The translations under genes and the position numbers were made by a program. A model generated the notes under the pieces. The model was not told the DNA's origin. It ran no database searches and worked only from the letters and a program-made list of their open reading frames with translations. Of a stretch of DNA of 64,000 bases, positions 38,001 through 45,484 are shown piece by piece. This stretch comes from Bifidobacterium sp. ESL0763 (GTDB lineage: Bacteria > Actinomycetota > Actinomycetes > Actinomycetales > Bifidobacteriaceae): assembly GCF_029433395.1 (NCBI RefSeq), contig NZ_JAQTHW010000002.1:124001-188000 (forward strand). The letters are read 5' to 3'. Each line of letters begins with the position of its first letter. Within the stretch, counting starts at the first letter, position 1.

Positions 38001-38512
38001 TCGCCATCTCGCAGAAGACGCTGACCGGGCACGCGATGGGCGGCGCCGCGATCTTCCAGATCGACGGCCTGACCCAGCTCTTCCGCTCCGGCGTCATCCC
38101 GGCGAACGTCTCGCTGGACTGCGTCGACCCGAAGATGCGCAAGGACGACCACATGGTCTGGCTGCGCAAGCCGCTGCATATCGGCTCCATCAAGGCCGGC
38201 CTGGCCACCTCGCTCGGCTTCGGACACGTCTCCGGCTTCGTCGCCCTCGTGCACCCCGGCGCCTTCGAGGCCGCCGTCGCCGCCGAATACGGCGAGGACG
38301 CGCTGGTCAAGTGGCGCAAGCGCGCCAACGAGCGTCTGGCCCGTGGCGAGCGCCGCCGCATGATGGGCATGATGGGCTCGGCCCCGCTCTTCGAGGAGGT
38401 CGACAACCGTCGCTTCCACGAAGACACCAAGGCCTACGACTCCCACGAGGTCGAGAAGGCCATGCTCCTGAACCCCGACGCCCGCCTCGGCGCCGACGGC
38501 TACTTCGAGTAA
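29081..38512 (+). CDS. fas: Type I fatty acid synthase (single-chain FAS-I)
   Basis: The 3143-residue protein has all activities of microbial FAS-I in one chain. In order these are acetyltransferase with GHSQG (nucleophile S125), the FMN-dependent enoyl reductase (LLAGMTPTTVNADIV near 405, EVEGGAAGGHHSWES near 550), MaoC-like dehydratase with GDFNPIHT (near 1255), malonyl/palmitoyl transferase with AGHSLGEYNAL (S1466), an Ala/Pro-rich linker (about 1765-1830), and ACP with the likely pantetheine site in NGVSSRRNQ (S1862 by comparison with fungal GGKST). Ketoreductase (VVTGVAANSIAGQVVEGLLA near 2170) and ketosynthase (VSACATAAVS, C2791, with KTLTGHAMGGAA) follow. There is no phosphopantetheinyl transferase domain at the end, and that activity is supplied by acpS at 54942. 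It makes membrane fatty acids de novo from malonyl-CoA. Confidence 0.96.
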   Translation: MTENTFFLNRLSTEPHALVFGGQSTPWVSSLADECTDPTLEAKLREHADASSRLLSAVAPDLLATMGGMVDLFGFEPNPAKLGHAADAAASVPGIALAQLGALIDAEGLGYSVAEAKPVAALGHSQGIIAEHMVDAIKAAGSIDAAGDAIDEILAIARLIGAAGTRQSRLLPVSTRFGEATPMLSVRGANKRQIEVLVSRVVKPRGPIAFAVTNATDNYVLSGHPEDLAAFVVEVGKEHTRQSKLRADKVRGGEVFDPICEYLEVTVPFHSPLMAEAVESTVKWARACGLDADRARTLASEVLVNHVDWASRTDQLLKSNDPTRLWIVDMGPGNTVGKLVGALVQGTGVGVVEADSEEARAALSTMEEDPARTQDWRRFAPKVIATPAGDKIRTKFSDLTGKPPVLLAGMTPTTVNADIVAAAANAGYWSEMAGGGQVTASVFDRNVAALDRQLEEGRTIEFNAMFMDRYLWNLQFGPAGIVAKKRASGTPIDGVIISAGIPELDEAKQLVANLREQGFPYVAFKPGTVDQIRQVVRIAKAVAPIDVIMEVEGGAAGGHHSWESLDVLLMSTYADVRACSNLVLVAGGGIGTPDRAADYISGTWSRAYGKPDMPVDGVLIGTAAMTAKEAHTNADVKRMLVETPGISPKPDDSDPFAPLGENWVAAGQPAKGGVASGLSHLHADIYELENASARCGRLLVRVMKHPEELESRRDEIIEALNQTSRPYFGDLDKMTYVEWAQRFADLSFPWADPTYADRFLHLLQRAEARACDQESGEFASLFTSRADVEDDPQAAIDKLKAAYPRAAEVTVTPTDVAWFPTLIHEYHKPMPFVPQIDNDLLRWWGQDQLWQSEDPRYSADSVRAIPGPISVAGITTVDEPVGSILGRFEAAALERTREINGDAQLQAAFAELSAAADAEEFIRKSPNISWVGHLMANPAFGTPMGDKYYEIRSVGEADGTEMFDLDIHLDTFWDDDPDGGTSKHAVRDIVIPLNVRPQESGLFPVVDRDRLPQHVYAMLADTAGIGNTAITGDKLTAMPQIEEMDDKEAFPYGQAHSSYTFSANLGYDHEAATAGNMPGSLNASRIAPDALVGPAWPAIYTALGSVYVHGYPVIEGLLNAVHLDHQMELEVTEDELLAHVGETVGLTSWADAYAESASGRIVTIHVTHTASDGTVLAHEVERFAVRGRSYSEDLPVDVPDYGNYLAYRKRHTGAGTPFDEGAETGLDQVVSTPRRMLRRVTLTAPGEMTAFARTSGDFNPIHTSHRGAAVSGLRAPLVHGMWLSAAAQHVVQARDDKGAHYEIAGWTYNMYGMVQLGDKVEISVERIGKLRHGGMTLEVTCRIDGNIVSRGTAAVRARRSAYVYPGQGIQQQGMVLDERAKSAAARQTWERADRLTRSKLGFSILAIVRDNPKTLTANGVTYHHPDGLLNLTQFTQVALATVAYAQTSRLREAGSDIWPAYFAGHSLGEYNALSSFAGIIPFETVLELVFQRGSAMNSLIERDEQGRSNYRMAALRPNQFGVGDDGVDDYVKSVSEASGEFLQIVNYNLAGQQYVIAGTLKGLEALKADSARRVREYGGKPALMYVPGIDVPFHSMLLRKGVPDFRNKLDTLLPAHIDYDRLVGRYIPNLVATPFEMTKEFAKKIVDVVPSTRIQEALDDPKVWDSYAADEQKLGRLLFTELLAWQFASPVRWIETQAIMFGDPAQGGLGVENYVEVGLGNQPTLANLATKTLRLPDFSGAEVSVYNLGRDEQRVYMTDSDSLVPAEETSEELSELSASDAERDSSSAKQQETAASAAQNSPAATASAPVAAAPAAASGERPADLPFAASDGIGMLLAYAAKVRPDQIGETDTTDTLTNGVSSRRNQLLMDISSELGVASVDGAAEASIADLFALVNKVAPHYKPFGPVLSDIVRDRIKSLFGAAGVKMAQVTKRVTDTWQLGGGWANAVLATLVLETREGSSSRGGDLASLTTGQASNASAANALIDAAVQKVAADHNVAVALPSAGGAGGAVVDSAALDAFAASVTGADGVLAKTARFVLDELDIKAPAADDDENDDAAVVEAVEAELGSDWPEQVAPRFDERKALLLDDRWATAREDLARLYYNHDQAVAGFSFIGAGPEVAAQAQWFASKAQADGDSALAATFNRIAVEAGSKAGNDPKASRFAGDVAVVTGVAANSIAGQVVEGLLAGGATVIATSHSFRQSVKAWAERIYREHAVGDAKLWLVPANLSSYRDVDALVRWVGTVSKKTTGATTTILKPAYEPSLFFPFAAPPVHGTMADSGQLFESQARLMLWGVERAITGFAAIGGDTDVQHKLHVVLPGSPNRGVFGGDGAYGEVKSSFDAIVTRARAEKDWSGRVTFAHPLIGWVRGTGLMGGNDPLVDVVERHGIQTYSTAEVAASLLDLADGDARQKAVEAPLNADLTGGLGSEPIDIKALRAEAEADKANSAAATADADAAADDNAKHDGKATLIKALPTPNPPRQAEVNLADWQNVTAKPEDQIVIVSIGELGPWGSGRTRAEAELGIHHDGSVDLSAGAVLELAWNMGLLTWQDSPKAGWYDTDGNLVPEADIAERYHDEVVARSGLRPFDNGMGGDYKDDTASGEVEIYLDHEVTFSVPDEESAQQYVIMDAEHTSIARDDESGEWSVTRQPGSLIRVPKRFAMSRTVGGQFPKGFDPVRWGIPASMVGEVDQIALWNIVTTVDAYLSAGFTPAEVLQTVHPSMVASTQGTGFGGMASMRKLYLDRFLGHEIPTDILQEALPNVVAAHVMQSYIGGYGNMIQPVSACATAAVSLEEGVDKIALGKADFVVTGAIDDIGVDSVIGFGNMGATADAGVMYGKGISDRFFSRANDRRRDGFVESEGGGTMLVTRGDIALKMGLPVAAVVGYVHSFADGAHTSIPAPGLGALAAAQGGQDSQLVRQLAKLGVTPDDIAVVSKHDTSTNANDSNESELHNSVQHAIGRADGNPLFAISQKTLTGHAMGGAAIFQIDGLTQLFRSGVIPANVSLDCVDPKMRKDDHMVWLRKPLHIGSIKAGLATSLGFGHVSGFVALVHPGAFEAAVAAEYGEDALVKWRKRANERLARGERRRMMGMMGSAPLFEEVDNRRFHEDTKAYDSHEVEKAMLLNPDARLGADGYFE

Positions 38513-38521
38513 AGGCCGCAT

Positions 38522-38559
38522 CGGTTCGGCAGGGCGGCGGTTAGCGCCCCGCCGAACCG
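38522..38559 (+). terminator. First hairpin after fas
   Basis: CGGTTCGGC (38522-38530) pairs with GCCGAACCG (38551-38559) with a further GGGCG/CGCCC helix inside. There is no T tract. It is followed 18 nt later by a second, stronger hairpin. Confidence 0.6.
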
Positions 38560-38576
38560 CTCCGTGAGCACCCAGC

Positions 38577-38621
38577 CTTATGGCCGGTAACCCATAACAG
38601 GTTACCGGCCATAAGCGTTTT
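38577..38621 (+). terminator. Intrinsic terminator after fas
   Basis: A perfect 16-bp stem CTTATGGCCGGTAACC (38577-38592) / GGTTACCGGCCATAAG (38600-38615) is followed by CGTTTTC. It marks the end of the lipogenic operon. The following 38622-38850 stretch is AT-richer and holds no convincing gene. Confidence 0.8.
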
Positions 38622-38855
38622 CACTGCTGGTTTCTGGTTTCCGGTTGCGATCGCCGGATAACGGTTGCCGTTCTCTTATGCCGTGGGCTCCGCATCAATT
38701 GGTTGGTGCGGGGCCTGCGGTTTTTCATTTCGTTTCGGATAACCGCGATGTCGACAAAAACGCGATAAACGATTCGAATCGGCTTCTTAGGTCGGCCGTT
38801 TTTATGCTTGGGAACCGTGTTTTTCCGCCATATTGTTCTTACGGCGTAAAGCGAT

Positions 38856-38896
38856 GTAAGCTGTCTTACAGTATTTGTCTTACAGTTTGTTATAAT
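38856..38896 (+). promoter_or_regulatory. Promoter region of the first surface-protein gene, with direct repeats
   Basis: A perfect -10 box TATAAT (38891-38896) is preceded by two identical 11-mers TGTCTTACAGT at 38862-38872 and 38876-38886, 14 bp apart. The first also forms GTAAG / CTTAC (38856-38860, 38865-38869). No good -35 is present, which fits an activator binding the repeats. TTTGTCTTACA recurs at 42008-42018 before the second surface-protein gene. Confidence 0.55.
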
Positions 38897-38997
38897 AAAA
38901 ATAAGTGACTACGAAAATAGCCAGGAAACAAGATTTCGTCAAGTTTCCATCCCGGGCATTCGTGCCGTCCAGAGTGGGACACAAAAGAGGTTGAGCA

Positions 38998-41652
38998 ATG
39001 AGGAAGTTGAAGCGTTGGGAGAAGTCGCTGGTCGGCTTGGTCGTCGCTTCGTCGTTGGCCATCGTTCCGACCATCGCGTCGGCAAGCGCTACCGGTGATG
39101 AGGCGTCGAACGACGAAGCCACCGCGCAGCAGTCCGGTCAGCCGTCTCAGGCACCGAAGCCCGCGGGAGTGCCGGGTGTCTCGCCCGAAACCCCGAAGCC
39201 CGCAACCGCTGGCGATACTGATGCCGCTGCCGCCGATTCTGCGAGCAAGGATGGCGCCACCAAGACCGAAAGCCAGACTCCGCAGGTGCAGAGCGATCCC
39301 GCTGCGCAGTCCGGAGAACAGGGTAGTTGCGACAACGAAGAATATTCAGGAGGGGCGCATATCACGTTCGCCGATGCGGGTGATGGCACTTGCATGGCCA
39401 CCGTTGGCGCCGGCACGATTCAAGGCCAGGCGGGCGACGGCCCGTGGAACTTCTATAGGGACAATGCCCATCCGGCGAAGCCGCTCACACGCATCAGGTT
39501 CACAGGTGCGGTTACCGTCAATGGCCCTGTCAACCAGTTGTTCGAGAACATGGGCAGTCTCAAGGAAATCGACGGTCTGGAGAAGGTCGACACCTCGAAC
39601 GTGACGGATATGTCTCAGATGTTTGAAGGCGACAAGAGCCTCACCGAGGCTGACGGTCTTTCCGCTTGGGATACCTCCAAGGTGACGGATATGAACTCCA
39701 TGTTCGATGGGGCCGGTTTCTATCAGTTGCCTGACCTATCTTCCTGGGATACCTCACGGGTAACGAATATGACCATGATGTTCAATTTGATGCCGAATCT
39801 GCGTAGTGTGGGCGATTTGTCTGGATGGAACGTTTCGAAGGTCACTACGATGGTTGAGATGTTCCGTGGCTGTGCTCATCTTGATGGTGTCGGATCTTCG
39901 GTGGCAGCATGGCATCCTGATTCTTTGAAGAATGCCTGGCAGATGTTTATGAACGATACGGCACTCACTTCATTGGATCTCTCCGGTTGGAAGACCAACG
40001 GGCAAGGTACGGTGCGTGATTTGCAGATTACCAATATGCAGGAGTTCGTTTCCGGTGATTCGCATTTGAGCTCCCTGACCGGCATGAATGGCTGGCAGGT
40101 GCCGCATCTGAATAACCTGAGTTCTGCATTCAGTGGTATTTCAGTGCAGAGCCTTGATTTCACGGGTTGGCATCCTGTGCTCACCGGTGATGCGTTGGTA
40201 GAAACGTTCTATGGTGATTCGTCGCTGAGGAAACTCAATTTGAATGGGTGGAACACTGCTGCTGTTACCAGTATGCGGGGTACGTTCCTGAATGATTCCT
40301 CGCTGAGCAAGCTCGATCTGAGCAATTGGGAGACGGGTAGCGTCACGAATATGTATGGCATGTTCGGCAGCGACGGCTCGCTGAAGAGGATCACGGGTCT
40401 GGGCGACTGGGACGTGAGTGGCGTTCAGGACATGAGCTTCATGTTCTACAACGACGTGCTCTTCGAGTACGGCAACGAGTTCGAGAGCGATCCCTTCTAC
40501 CTCAGCAAGAGTGTCGCGAAGTGGCATGTCTCGGCGGTCACCAATATGGACTACATGTTCTGCGGCGTCCTCTATATGCGGGCGCTGGATCTCTCCCAGT
40601 GGGACACCTCCCACGTCACCTCGATGAAGGATGCTCTGCCCGATTACATCAACAAGCTGACGCTTGGCGGAAACACCAAGCTGATGGGCAGCGCGTTCCG
40701 CTATCAGCCCTCCGCTGCTCAAACCAAGTTGGTGCAGAGTGGCGAGCAGGTGGTTGGCTATACCGGCCGCTGGACCGATGACAGCAACAAGCCGGCCGCG
40801 TGGGTTAGCGACGACGACGATGACGACGACAACGCATCGTTGGCCGATCAGACGCAGGCCAACGGATTCGCCGGTGGCACATACGGCTGGCAGCAGTGGG
40901 CCAAGGTGGCCTTCAACGGCGGTCGAACCGGTGTGACCGGTCATATGGACACCGCCACGGTCACGGCCATGGACGTCAGCCAGGCGACATTCGCCGCTCC
41001 GGCGAATCCCTACACGCTTCGCGGCTACAAGTTCGACAAGTGGGTTGACAACTTTGGCGAGGGTGTCCATGAGGGAGAACTGCTTGGCAACTTCATTCCG
41101 GGCGAGACCGTGACGCTCATGGCCACCTGGATTGAAAAGCCCGCCGTGGTCCCCGCCCAGCCGATCATTCCGCTGCCGGGCATCACCGTGACCACGCCGT
41201 TGCATGTCGACCTCACACCCGTCCACCACTCGGATGGCACGGGTACTGGCAACAACCAGCAGACGCTCACCCGTGGCGTTCGTCTTCCGGCTCCGTCGCC
41301 GGTGGCCGCACCCTCGGTGATCGCGGCGCCCCAGGCTGCCGGATCCGACAACGTGGTGACCGCTCCGAAGAAGGGCCAGGCCCGTCCGAAGTGCGTGCCG
41401 GCCAGCGTCGCCAAGCGCATGGGCCGCAAGGTCCAGGCCGCCAGCTGGAGCGACAGCGACTATGCGGGCCTGCCGCAGTGCAACGTCACCGCCCGCTCCG
41501 CCTCGGTGAGCACGACCAAGCCCCAGATGAACTGGTGGTGGCTGCTGCTCTTCGCGGCGGCGATGGTGGCCATCTACCTCTACCAGCGCCACGACTCGTT
41601 CGAGCCCGTGCGTCACAGGAGCATGGAGGAGGAAGACGGCTCCAGGATCTAA
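38998..41652 (+). CDS. BspA-like leucine-rich (DUF285) surface protein 1
   Basis: The protein has 884 residues. It has a signal peptide (KSLVGLVVASSLAIVPTIASASA), a Pro/Ala/Thr/Gln-rich low-complexity segment to about residue 105, then a domain of 24-26-residue repeats of the form WDTSKVTDMNSMF (residues about 190-560), the DUF285/BspA-like pattern of host- or matrix-binding surface proteins. A Listeria-Bacteroides repeat-type segment follows (GYKFDKWVD ... FIPGETVTLMATW, about 680-710), then a proline-rich stalk, a two-cysteine motif (RPKCVPASV, C799; GLPQC, C828), one transmembrane helix and a charged tail. There is no LPXTG. Exported and membrane-anchored is a firm inference; the ligand is unknown. 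Confidence 0.8.
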   Translation: MRKLKRWEKSLVGLVVASSLAIVPTIASASATGDEASNDEATAQQSGQPSQAPKPAGVPGVSPETPKPATAGDTDAAAADSASKDGATKTESQTPQVQSDPAAQSGEQGSCDNEEYSGGAHITFADAGDGTCMATVGAGTIQGQAGDGPWNFYRDNAHPAKPLTRIRFTGAVTVNGPVNQLFENMGSLKEIDGLEKVDTSNVTDMSQMFEGDKSLTEADGLSAWDTSKVTDMNSMFDGAGFYQLPDLSSWDTSRVTNMTMMFNLMPNLRSVGDLSGWNVSKVTTMVEMFRGCAHLDGVGSSVAAWHPDSLKNAWQMFMNDTALTSLDLSGWKTNGQGTVRDLQITNMQEFVSGDSHLSSLTGMNGWQVPHLNNLSSAFSGISVQSLDFTGWHPVLTGDALVETFYGDSSLRKLNLNGWNTAAVTSMRGTFLNDSSLSKLDLSNWETGSVTNMYGMFGSDGSLKRITGLGDWDVSGVQDMSFMFYNDVLFEYGNEFESDPFYLSKSVAKWHVSAVTNMDYMFCGVLYMRALDLSQWDTSHVTSMKDALPDYINKLTLGGNTKLMGSAFRYQPSAAQTKLVQSGEQVVGYTGRWTDDSNKPAAWVSDDDDDDDNASLADQTQANGFAGGTYGWQQWAKVAFNGGRTGVTGHMDTATVTAMDVSQATFAAPANPYTLRGYKFDKWVDNFGEGVHEGELLGNFIPGETVTLMATWIEKPAVVPAQPIIPLPGITVTTPLHVDLTPVHHSDGTGTGNNQQTLTRGVRLPAPSPVAAPSVIAAPQAAGSDNVVTAPKKGQARPKCVPASVAKRMGRKVQAASWSDSDYAGLPQCNVTARSASVSTTKPQMNWWWLLLFAAAMVAIYLYQRHDSFEPVRHRSMEEEDGSRI

Positions 41653-41671
41653 CCGGTAATCGCTTCCTTTC

Positions 41672-41719
41672 AAGGCCGGAGGCCCGTACCTTTTCGCAGG
41701 TGTGGGCCTTCGGCCTTTT
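41672..41719 (+). terminator. Intrinsic terminator after surface protein 1
   Basis: AAGGCCGGAGGCCC (41672-41685) pairs with GGGCCTTCGGCCTT (41704-41717) with one mismatch, and the 3' side ends in TTTTC. The remainder of the gap (41720-42000) is AT-rich with no gene that I can support. Confidence 0.8.
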
Positions 41720-42001
41720 CGTACGCGCGCTCTCGATCTGCGAGTGTGGGGAAAGGAGCGCATTGCCGCTCCGTTCGCGCCTATGCCCGAAGCGGGACGG
41801 ATTGGTTTGGTCTGCCGGGTTCCCGCAGACGATAAACCGAATCTGTCTAGTTACGTAAAACGTTGGATGTATTGCTATCGGTGAATTCGGATCTTTTCTT
41901 TATTTCTTTTGGATGATTGGTTTTGAGTTGGGAGTAGGGGAGCAGGGTGGTCATATAGCCGCATCTATCGGTTATGTCTATTTCTATTACCGAAGAAGCG
42001 A

Positions 42002-42060
42002 AACGTTTTTGTCTTACATGTGATAGGGTGAAGGTAATTGTGATACGTGATTTTCATCAC
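42002..42060 (+). promoter_or_regulatory. Upstream region of surface protein 2
   Basis: It contains AACGTTTTT (42002-42010), TTTGTCTTACA (42008-42018, shared with the region before protein 1), a possible -35 TTGTCT with GGTAAT 18 bp further (42033-42038), and a dyad GTGAT / ATCAC (42047-42051, 42056-42060) just downstream. The dyad would overlap the early transcript and could be an operator. Confidence 0.4.
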
Positions 42061-42105
42061 ATTTGATGTGCGGTAGGTAGTTGTCAGAACACGGGTAATG
42101 GAAAG

Positions 42106-44988
42106 GTGAAGCAATTGCGTTCGTTCAACAAGACCATGATCGGTTTGCTCGTCGCTTCGGCGATGGCGCTCGGTCCGGCGATGGTGTCCGCCAGCGCCGA
42201 GACCATGGGGAGCCCTGATGCCCCTGCCGATGAGTCTTCGCTGAGTCAGGGTTCCGCCAGCACGGTTCAGGCCGACGCCTCCCAGGGCGCCAACGGTTCC
42301 GGAGCCGTGTCCTCCGATGCTTCCGGTTCCGCGGCTCTCACGCCGTCGAACGCCTCCAATTCTCCGATGGGCCAGCAGAACGGCGAGGGCGTCGTGGCCG
42401 ACGCGCAGAAGCAACAGCCCCAGGCGCAGAGCGGATCCGAAGGCATCTGGAGAGACGGCACCGCCCCGTATCGCTATGAGGATGCCGGCAACGGCATGGT
42501 CGAGGTCCATATCGGCGCGGGAACGATCGGTTCAATCAACTGGGCTCCCTATAGGCTCAATAGCCAGGTCTCCAAGATCGTCATCGAAGGGAAGCTCGAA
42601 GTCGGATCTGATCTTGGTAGTTTGTTCCTTGGCCTGCAGAATCTGGAGTCCATCGAAGGGTTGAGCAACATCGACACCTCGCATGTGACTTCGATGCGTA
42701 TGGCGTTCGCCATGAACCCAAAGCTCAAGAGCCTTGACCTGTCCACGTGGGACGTCTCCCATGTCGCGAATATGGGCGACATGTTTTCCGGCGATTTCGC
42801 CCTCGCCGAGATCAAGGGAATCTCCGGCTGGAAGACCTCGAGCCTGGAAGAGATGGGCGCCATGTTCAACGGGTGCGGTCTGCGCTCGCTCGACCTGTCC
42901 GGCTGGGACACGTCCAAGGTCACCAATCTTCATCTGACGTTCGGCTGGATGAACGATCTGGAGACGATCGACGTCACGGGCTGGGATGTCTCGCATGTGG
43001 TCAGCATGTACGGCGCGTTCTATAACAACCAGAGTCTGCGCGCGATCAAGGGGGTCGGGACCTGGGAGCCCGATGCGGTGACGGATACCACCCAGATGTT
43101 CACGGGAGACCCGTTGCTGACCGCTTTGGATCTCTCCGGTTGGAAGGGGCATACCTCGAATCTCGAGAGGGCTTCGGAGATGTTCAACGGAGATAGGGCG
43201 CTTGTCTCGCTGACCGGTCTTGCGAACTGGGATGTGTCGAAGGTCAATACGCTGCGCTTCGCCTTCGCCAAGACCGGACTCACCACTCTGGATCTTTCGG
43301 GTTGGAAGCCTGCTTTGGCCGGCGAAGGTGCGGAGTATGTGTTCTACGACGACTCCGCGCTGGCCAGGATCGACGGTCTCGACGGTTGGAACCTCGGCGC
43401 GGTGACCAGCATGGCGGGCATGTTCTGGGGCGTGCCGAAGATGACGGACGTCGATGACATTTCCGGCTGGAATGTGAGCAACGTGGAGAACATGGACTAC
43501 TTGTTCTTCGATTCCAATGCCATTCAGTCGCTTGACTTGGGTGACTGGGACACACGCAAGGTCAGCAGCGCGACCGTGGCCCTGCCTTCGCAGCTCCACG
43601 TCCTCAAGCTTGGCAGGAACACCGTGCTGCTCGACCAGGCCTTCCTGAATTCCTATCCCGGCGTCTATGCGAAGGAGATTGACGGCTATACCGGGCGCTG
43701 GACCAAGGCCAGTGGCAAGTGGACCTCCAAGGTCAACGGTGTGCGGCAGCAGACCAACGACAACTACGTGCTCGCCTCCTACACGCGGCAGGGCGACTTC
43801 ACGGGCGGCAAGTTCGTCCTGCAGGAATGGGTCGAAGTGGCCTTCCGCAAGAACGTGCCCAAGGGCGAGAAAGCAAACAACTTGCCCGCTACAATCCGTG
43901 CCGTGGGCCCCCATGCCAACGCCATCAAGATCAAGCTGCCGAAGCAGACGCCCACGCGCGACGGCTACAGGTTCGCGTCGTGGAACAGGGGCAAGAGGGG
44001 TGGCCAGCTTTCATACGCTCCCGGCGAGACCATCGACGGGCTAAAGCGCGGCAAGACGACCCAATTGTGGGCCCAGTGGAAGGAGAAGTCGAAGCCCAAC
44101 AAGCCTTCCAAGCCCAGCGTTCCGCTGACGCTCACCTATGTCGTCCGTTATCATGGCGTCGCTCCTGGTGATAAGGTCATCAGCGCAGATATGGTCCAAG
44201 GTTCCACGAGTGATGATGTCTTCACGGTGACCGTGGAACAGGGCAAGGAGCAGGAATACTACACGCAGTATCGCCGCGCCGCCAAGGCCAGTGGCTACAG
44301 TGTCGCCGGCTACCATTTCGCGGGATGGGACACCGAGGCAGACCTTGATGGCGGTGTTTTCCAGGCTGGTTCGAAGCTGAAGCTTGCTCCTGGCCCGAAC
44401 GATTACTACGCGACATGGGAAAAGAACGAGGACACCGTGCCGGTCAACCCCGGTGATGGCGGCCAGACTCCCGAGACGCCTGGTGACGGCGACCAGACGC
44501 CCGGTGACGGTGGCCAGACTCCGCCCCGGCAGACTCCGCCCAACCCTCTGGTGAGGGCCACGCCGATTCCCACTGTCCTCAACATCCCGGTGGCCGCTCC
44601 CGCGGCGCCGCTGGCCCAGGGCGATGCCGTGGCGGCTCCCGCCCCGATCGCGAAGCCGAAGCCGAAGTGCGTGCCCGCGAACGTGTCGAACGGGCGGGCC
44701 CCGAGTGCCGGCCACCGCGCCAGCGCGGCGGAATGGATCGAACCGGACGGCACCGTTCACACGGCGTCCTCGGAGTACGACGGCCTGCCGCGTTGCTCGG
44801 TCGCCGCGCCGGCCACCGCCACCTCCTCGAGCACGCATGGCCAGCTGAACCTGTGGTGGCTGCTGTTGCTGGTGGCGATGATGTTCCTCGTCATCCTCTA
44901 CGCGCAGCACCGCAACAAGTACATCCGCTCCCAGCACTACAGCGGTGTCAACACCGGCGAGGAATACATCGCGCGCTCCGATCGGTGA
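42106..44988 (+). CDS. BspA-like (DUF285) surface protein 2
   Basis: The protein is 960 residues from GTG 42106. The TTG at 42115 has better spacing from GAAAGG (42101-42106) and may be the real start (MRSFNKTMIGLLVASAMALG). A signal peptide ends near SASA. The repeat domain (residues about 180-500) has units such as WDVSHVANMGDMF and WDTSKVTNLHLTF. Two Listeria-Bacteroides-type segments follow (GYRFASWNRGKRGG, then GYHFAGWDTEADLDGG), then a Gly/Asp/Thr/Pro repeat linker (TPGDGGQTP-like), the motif PKCVPANV (C855) ... YDGLPRC (C897), a transmembrane helix (WWLLLLVAMMFLVILYA) and a basic tail. It is related to protein 1 but not a recent copy. Confidence 0.78.
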   Translation: MKQLRSFNKTMIGLLVASAMALGPAMVSASAETMGSPDAPADESSLSQGSASTVQADASQGANGSGAVSSDASGSAALTPSNASNSPMGQQNGEGVVADAQKQQPQAQSGSEGIWRDGTAPYRYEDAGNGMVEVHIGAGTIGSINWAPYRLNSQVSKIVIEGKLEVGSDLGSLFLGLQNLESIEGLSNIDTSHVTSMRMAFAMNPKLKSLDLSTWDVSHVANMGDMFSGDFALAEIKGISGWKTSSLEEMGAMFNGCGLRSLDLSGWDTSKVTNLHLTFGWMNDLETIDVTGWDVSHVVSMYGAFYNNQSLRAIKGVGTWEPDAVTDTTQMFTGDPLLTALDLSGWKGHTSNLERASEMFNGDRALVSLTGLANWDVSKVNTLRFAFAKTGLTTLDLSGWKPALAGEGAEYVFYDDSALARIDGLDGWNLGAVTSMAGMFWGVPKMTDVDDISGWNVSNVENMDYLFFDSNAIQSLDLGDWDTRKVSSATVALPSQLHVLKLGRNTVLLDQAFLNSYPGVYAKEIDGYTGRWTKASGKWTSKVNGVRQQTNDNYVLASYTRQGDFTGGKFVLQEWVEVAFRKNVPKGEKANNLPATIRAVGPHANAIKIKLPKQTPTRDGYRFASWNRGKRGGQLSYAPGETIDGLKRGKTTQLWAQWKEKSKPNKPSKPSVPLTLTYVVRYHGVAPGDKVISADMVQGSTSDDVFTVTVEQGKEQEYYTQYRRAAKASGYSVAGYHFAGWDTEADLDGGVFQAGSKLKLAPGPNDYYATWEKNEDTVPVNPGDGGQTPETPGDGDQTPGDGGQTPPRQTPPNPLVRATPIPTVLNIPVAAPAAPLAQGDAVAAPAPIAKPKPKCVPANVSNGRAPSAGHRASAAEWIEPDGTVHTASSEYDGLPRCSVAAPATATSSSTHGQLNLWWLLLLVAMMFLVILYAQHRNKYIRSQHYSGVNTGEEYIARSDR

Positions 44989-45058
44989 TGGATCGACGGG
45001 TCGATGGCTCGATGGTCCGGTAGCCCGTTGACCCGATAACTGAAGAAGCAAGGAGAAC

Positions 45059-45097
45059 GAAAGCCCGGTGACGCCGTCCGTGTCACCGGGCTTTCGC
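45059..45097 (+). terminator. Intrinsic terminator after surface protein 2
   Basis: A perfect 14-bp stem GAAAGCCCGGTGAC (45059-45072) / GTCACCGGGCTTTC (45082-45095) is present. The following stretch to about 45290 contains no supported gene, only short inverted repeats around GCCGGCCACGC. Confidence 0.75.
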
Positions 45098-45292
45098 CAT
45101 GTATGAGCGGTTTCGCGCATCCGACAGGTTCGGCGTTGCGAAGTCCTGCTTTTCTATGGTCGGTCAATCGGCCAATGTGGGTGGCCAGCTACTCTTTGCG
45201 ACGGTGCGAAATGGGTGCCGGCCACGCGTTGCGCCATGCGAAATGAACCTCGCGTGTGCCTGGGTACATATATTCGCCGCGCCGGGTTCCGT

Positions 45293-45424
45293 CCGATTTT
45301 TGCAGAATTCACGGTTTGTTCGTTCCGATTTTTGCACGATTTGCCATTTCTTCCTTCCGATTTTTGCAAAAATCTCCGTTTCTTCGTTCCGACTTTTGCA
45401 TAATTCACGCTTTCTTCGTTCCGA
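45293..45424 (+). repeat. 32-bp tandem repeats upstream of the ATPase gene
   Basis: Units beginning CCGATTTTTGCA start at 45293, 45325, 45357 and 45389 with an exact 32-bp period (the fourth is CCGACTTTTGCA), and a degenerate fifth (CCGAAAAGTGTA) starts at 45421. Each is followed by a variable ATTC-rich stretch and TTTCTTCGTT. They end about 60 bp before the ATPase start, in the position of an operator or iteron cluster. Confidence 0.85.
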
Positions 45425-45484
45425 AAAGTGTAAACTGAGTCCAAGAAACGTTGGTATTCCACGGTTGATAAGAGGTGCACGAAC

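Noticed and set aside
38645-38908. 87-residue ORF in the fas-surface protein gap
   Set aside because: No ribosome-binding site, a composition unlike neighbours, and it runs through the promoter and direct repeats of the next gene.
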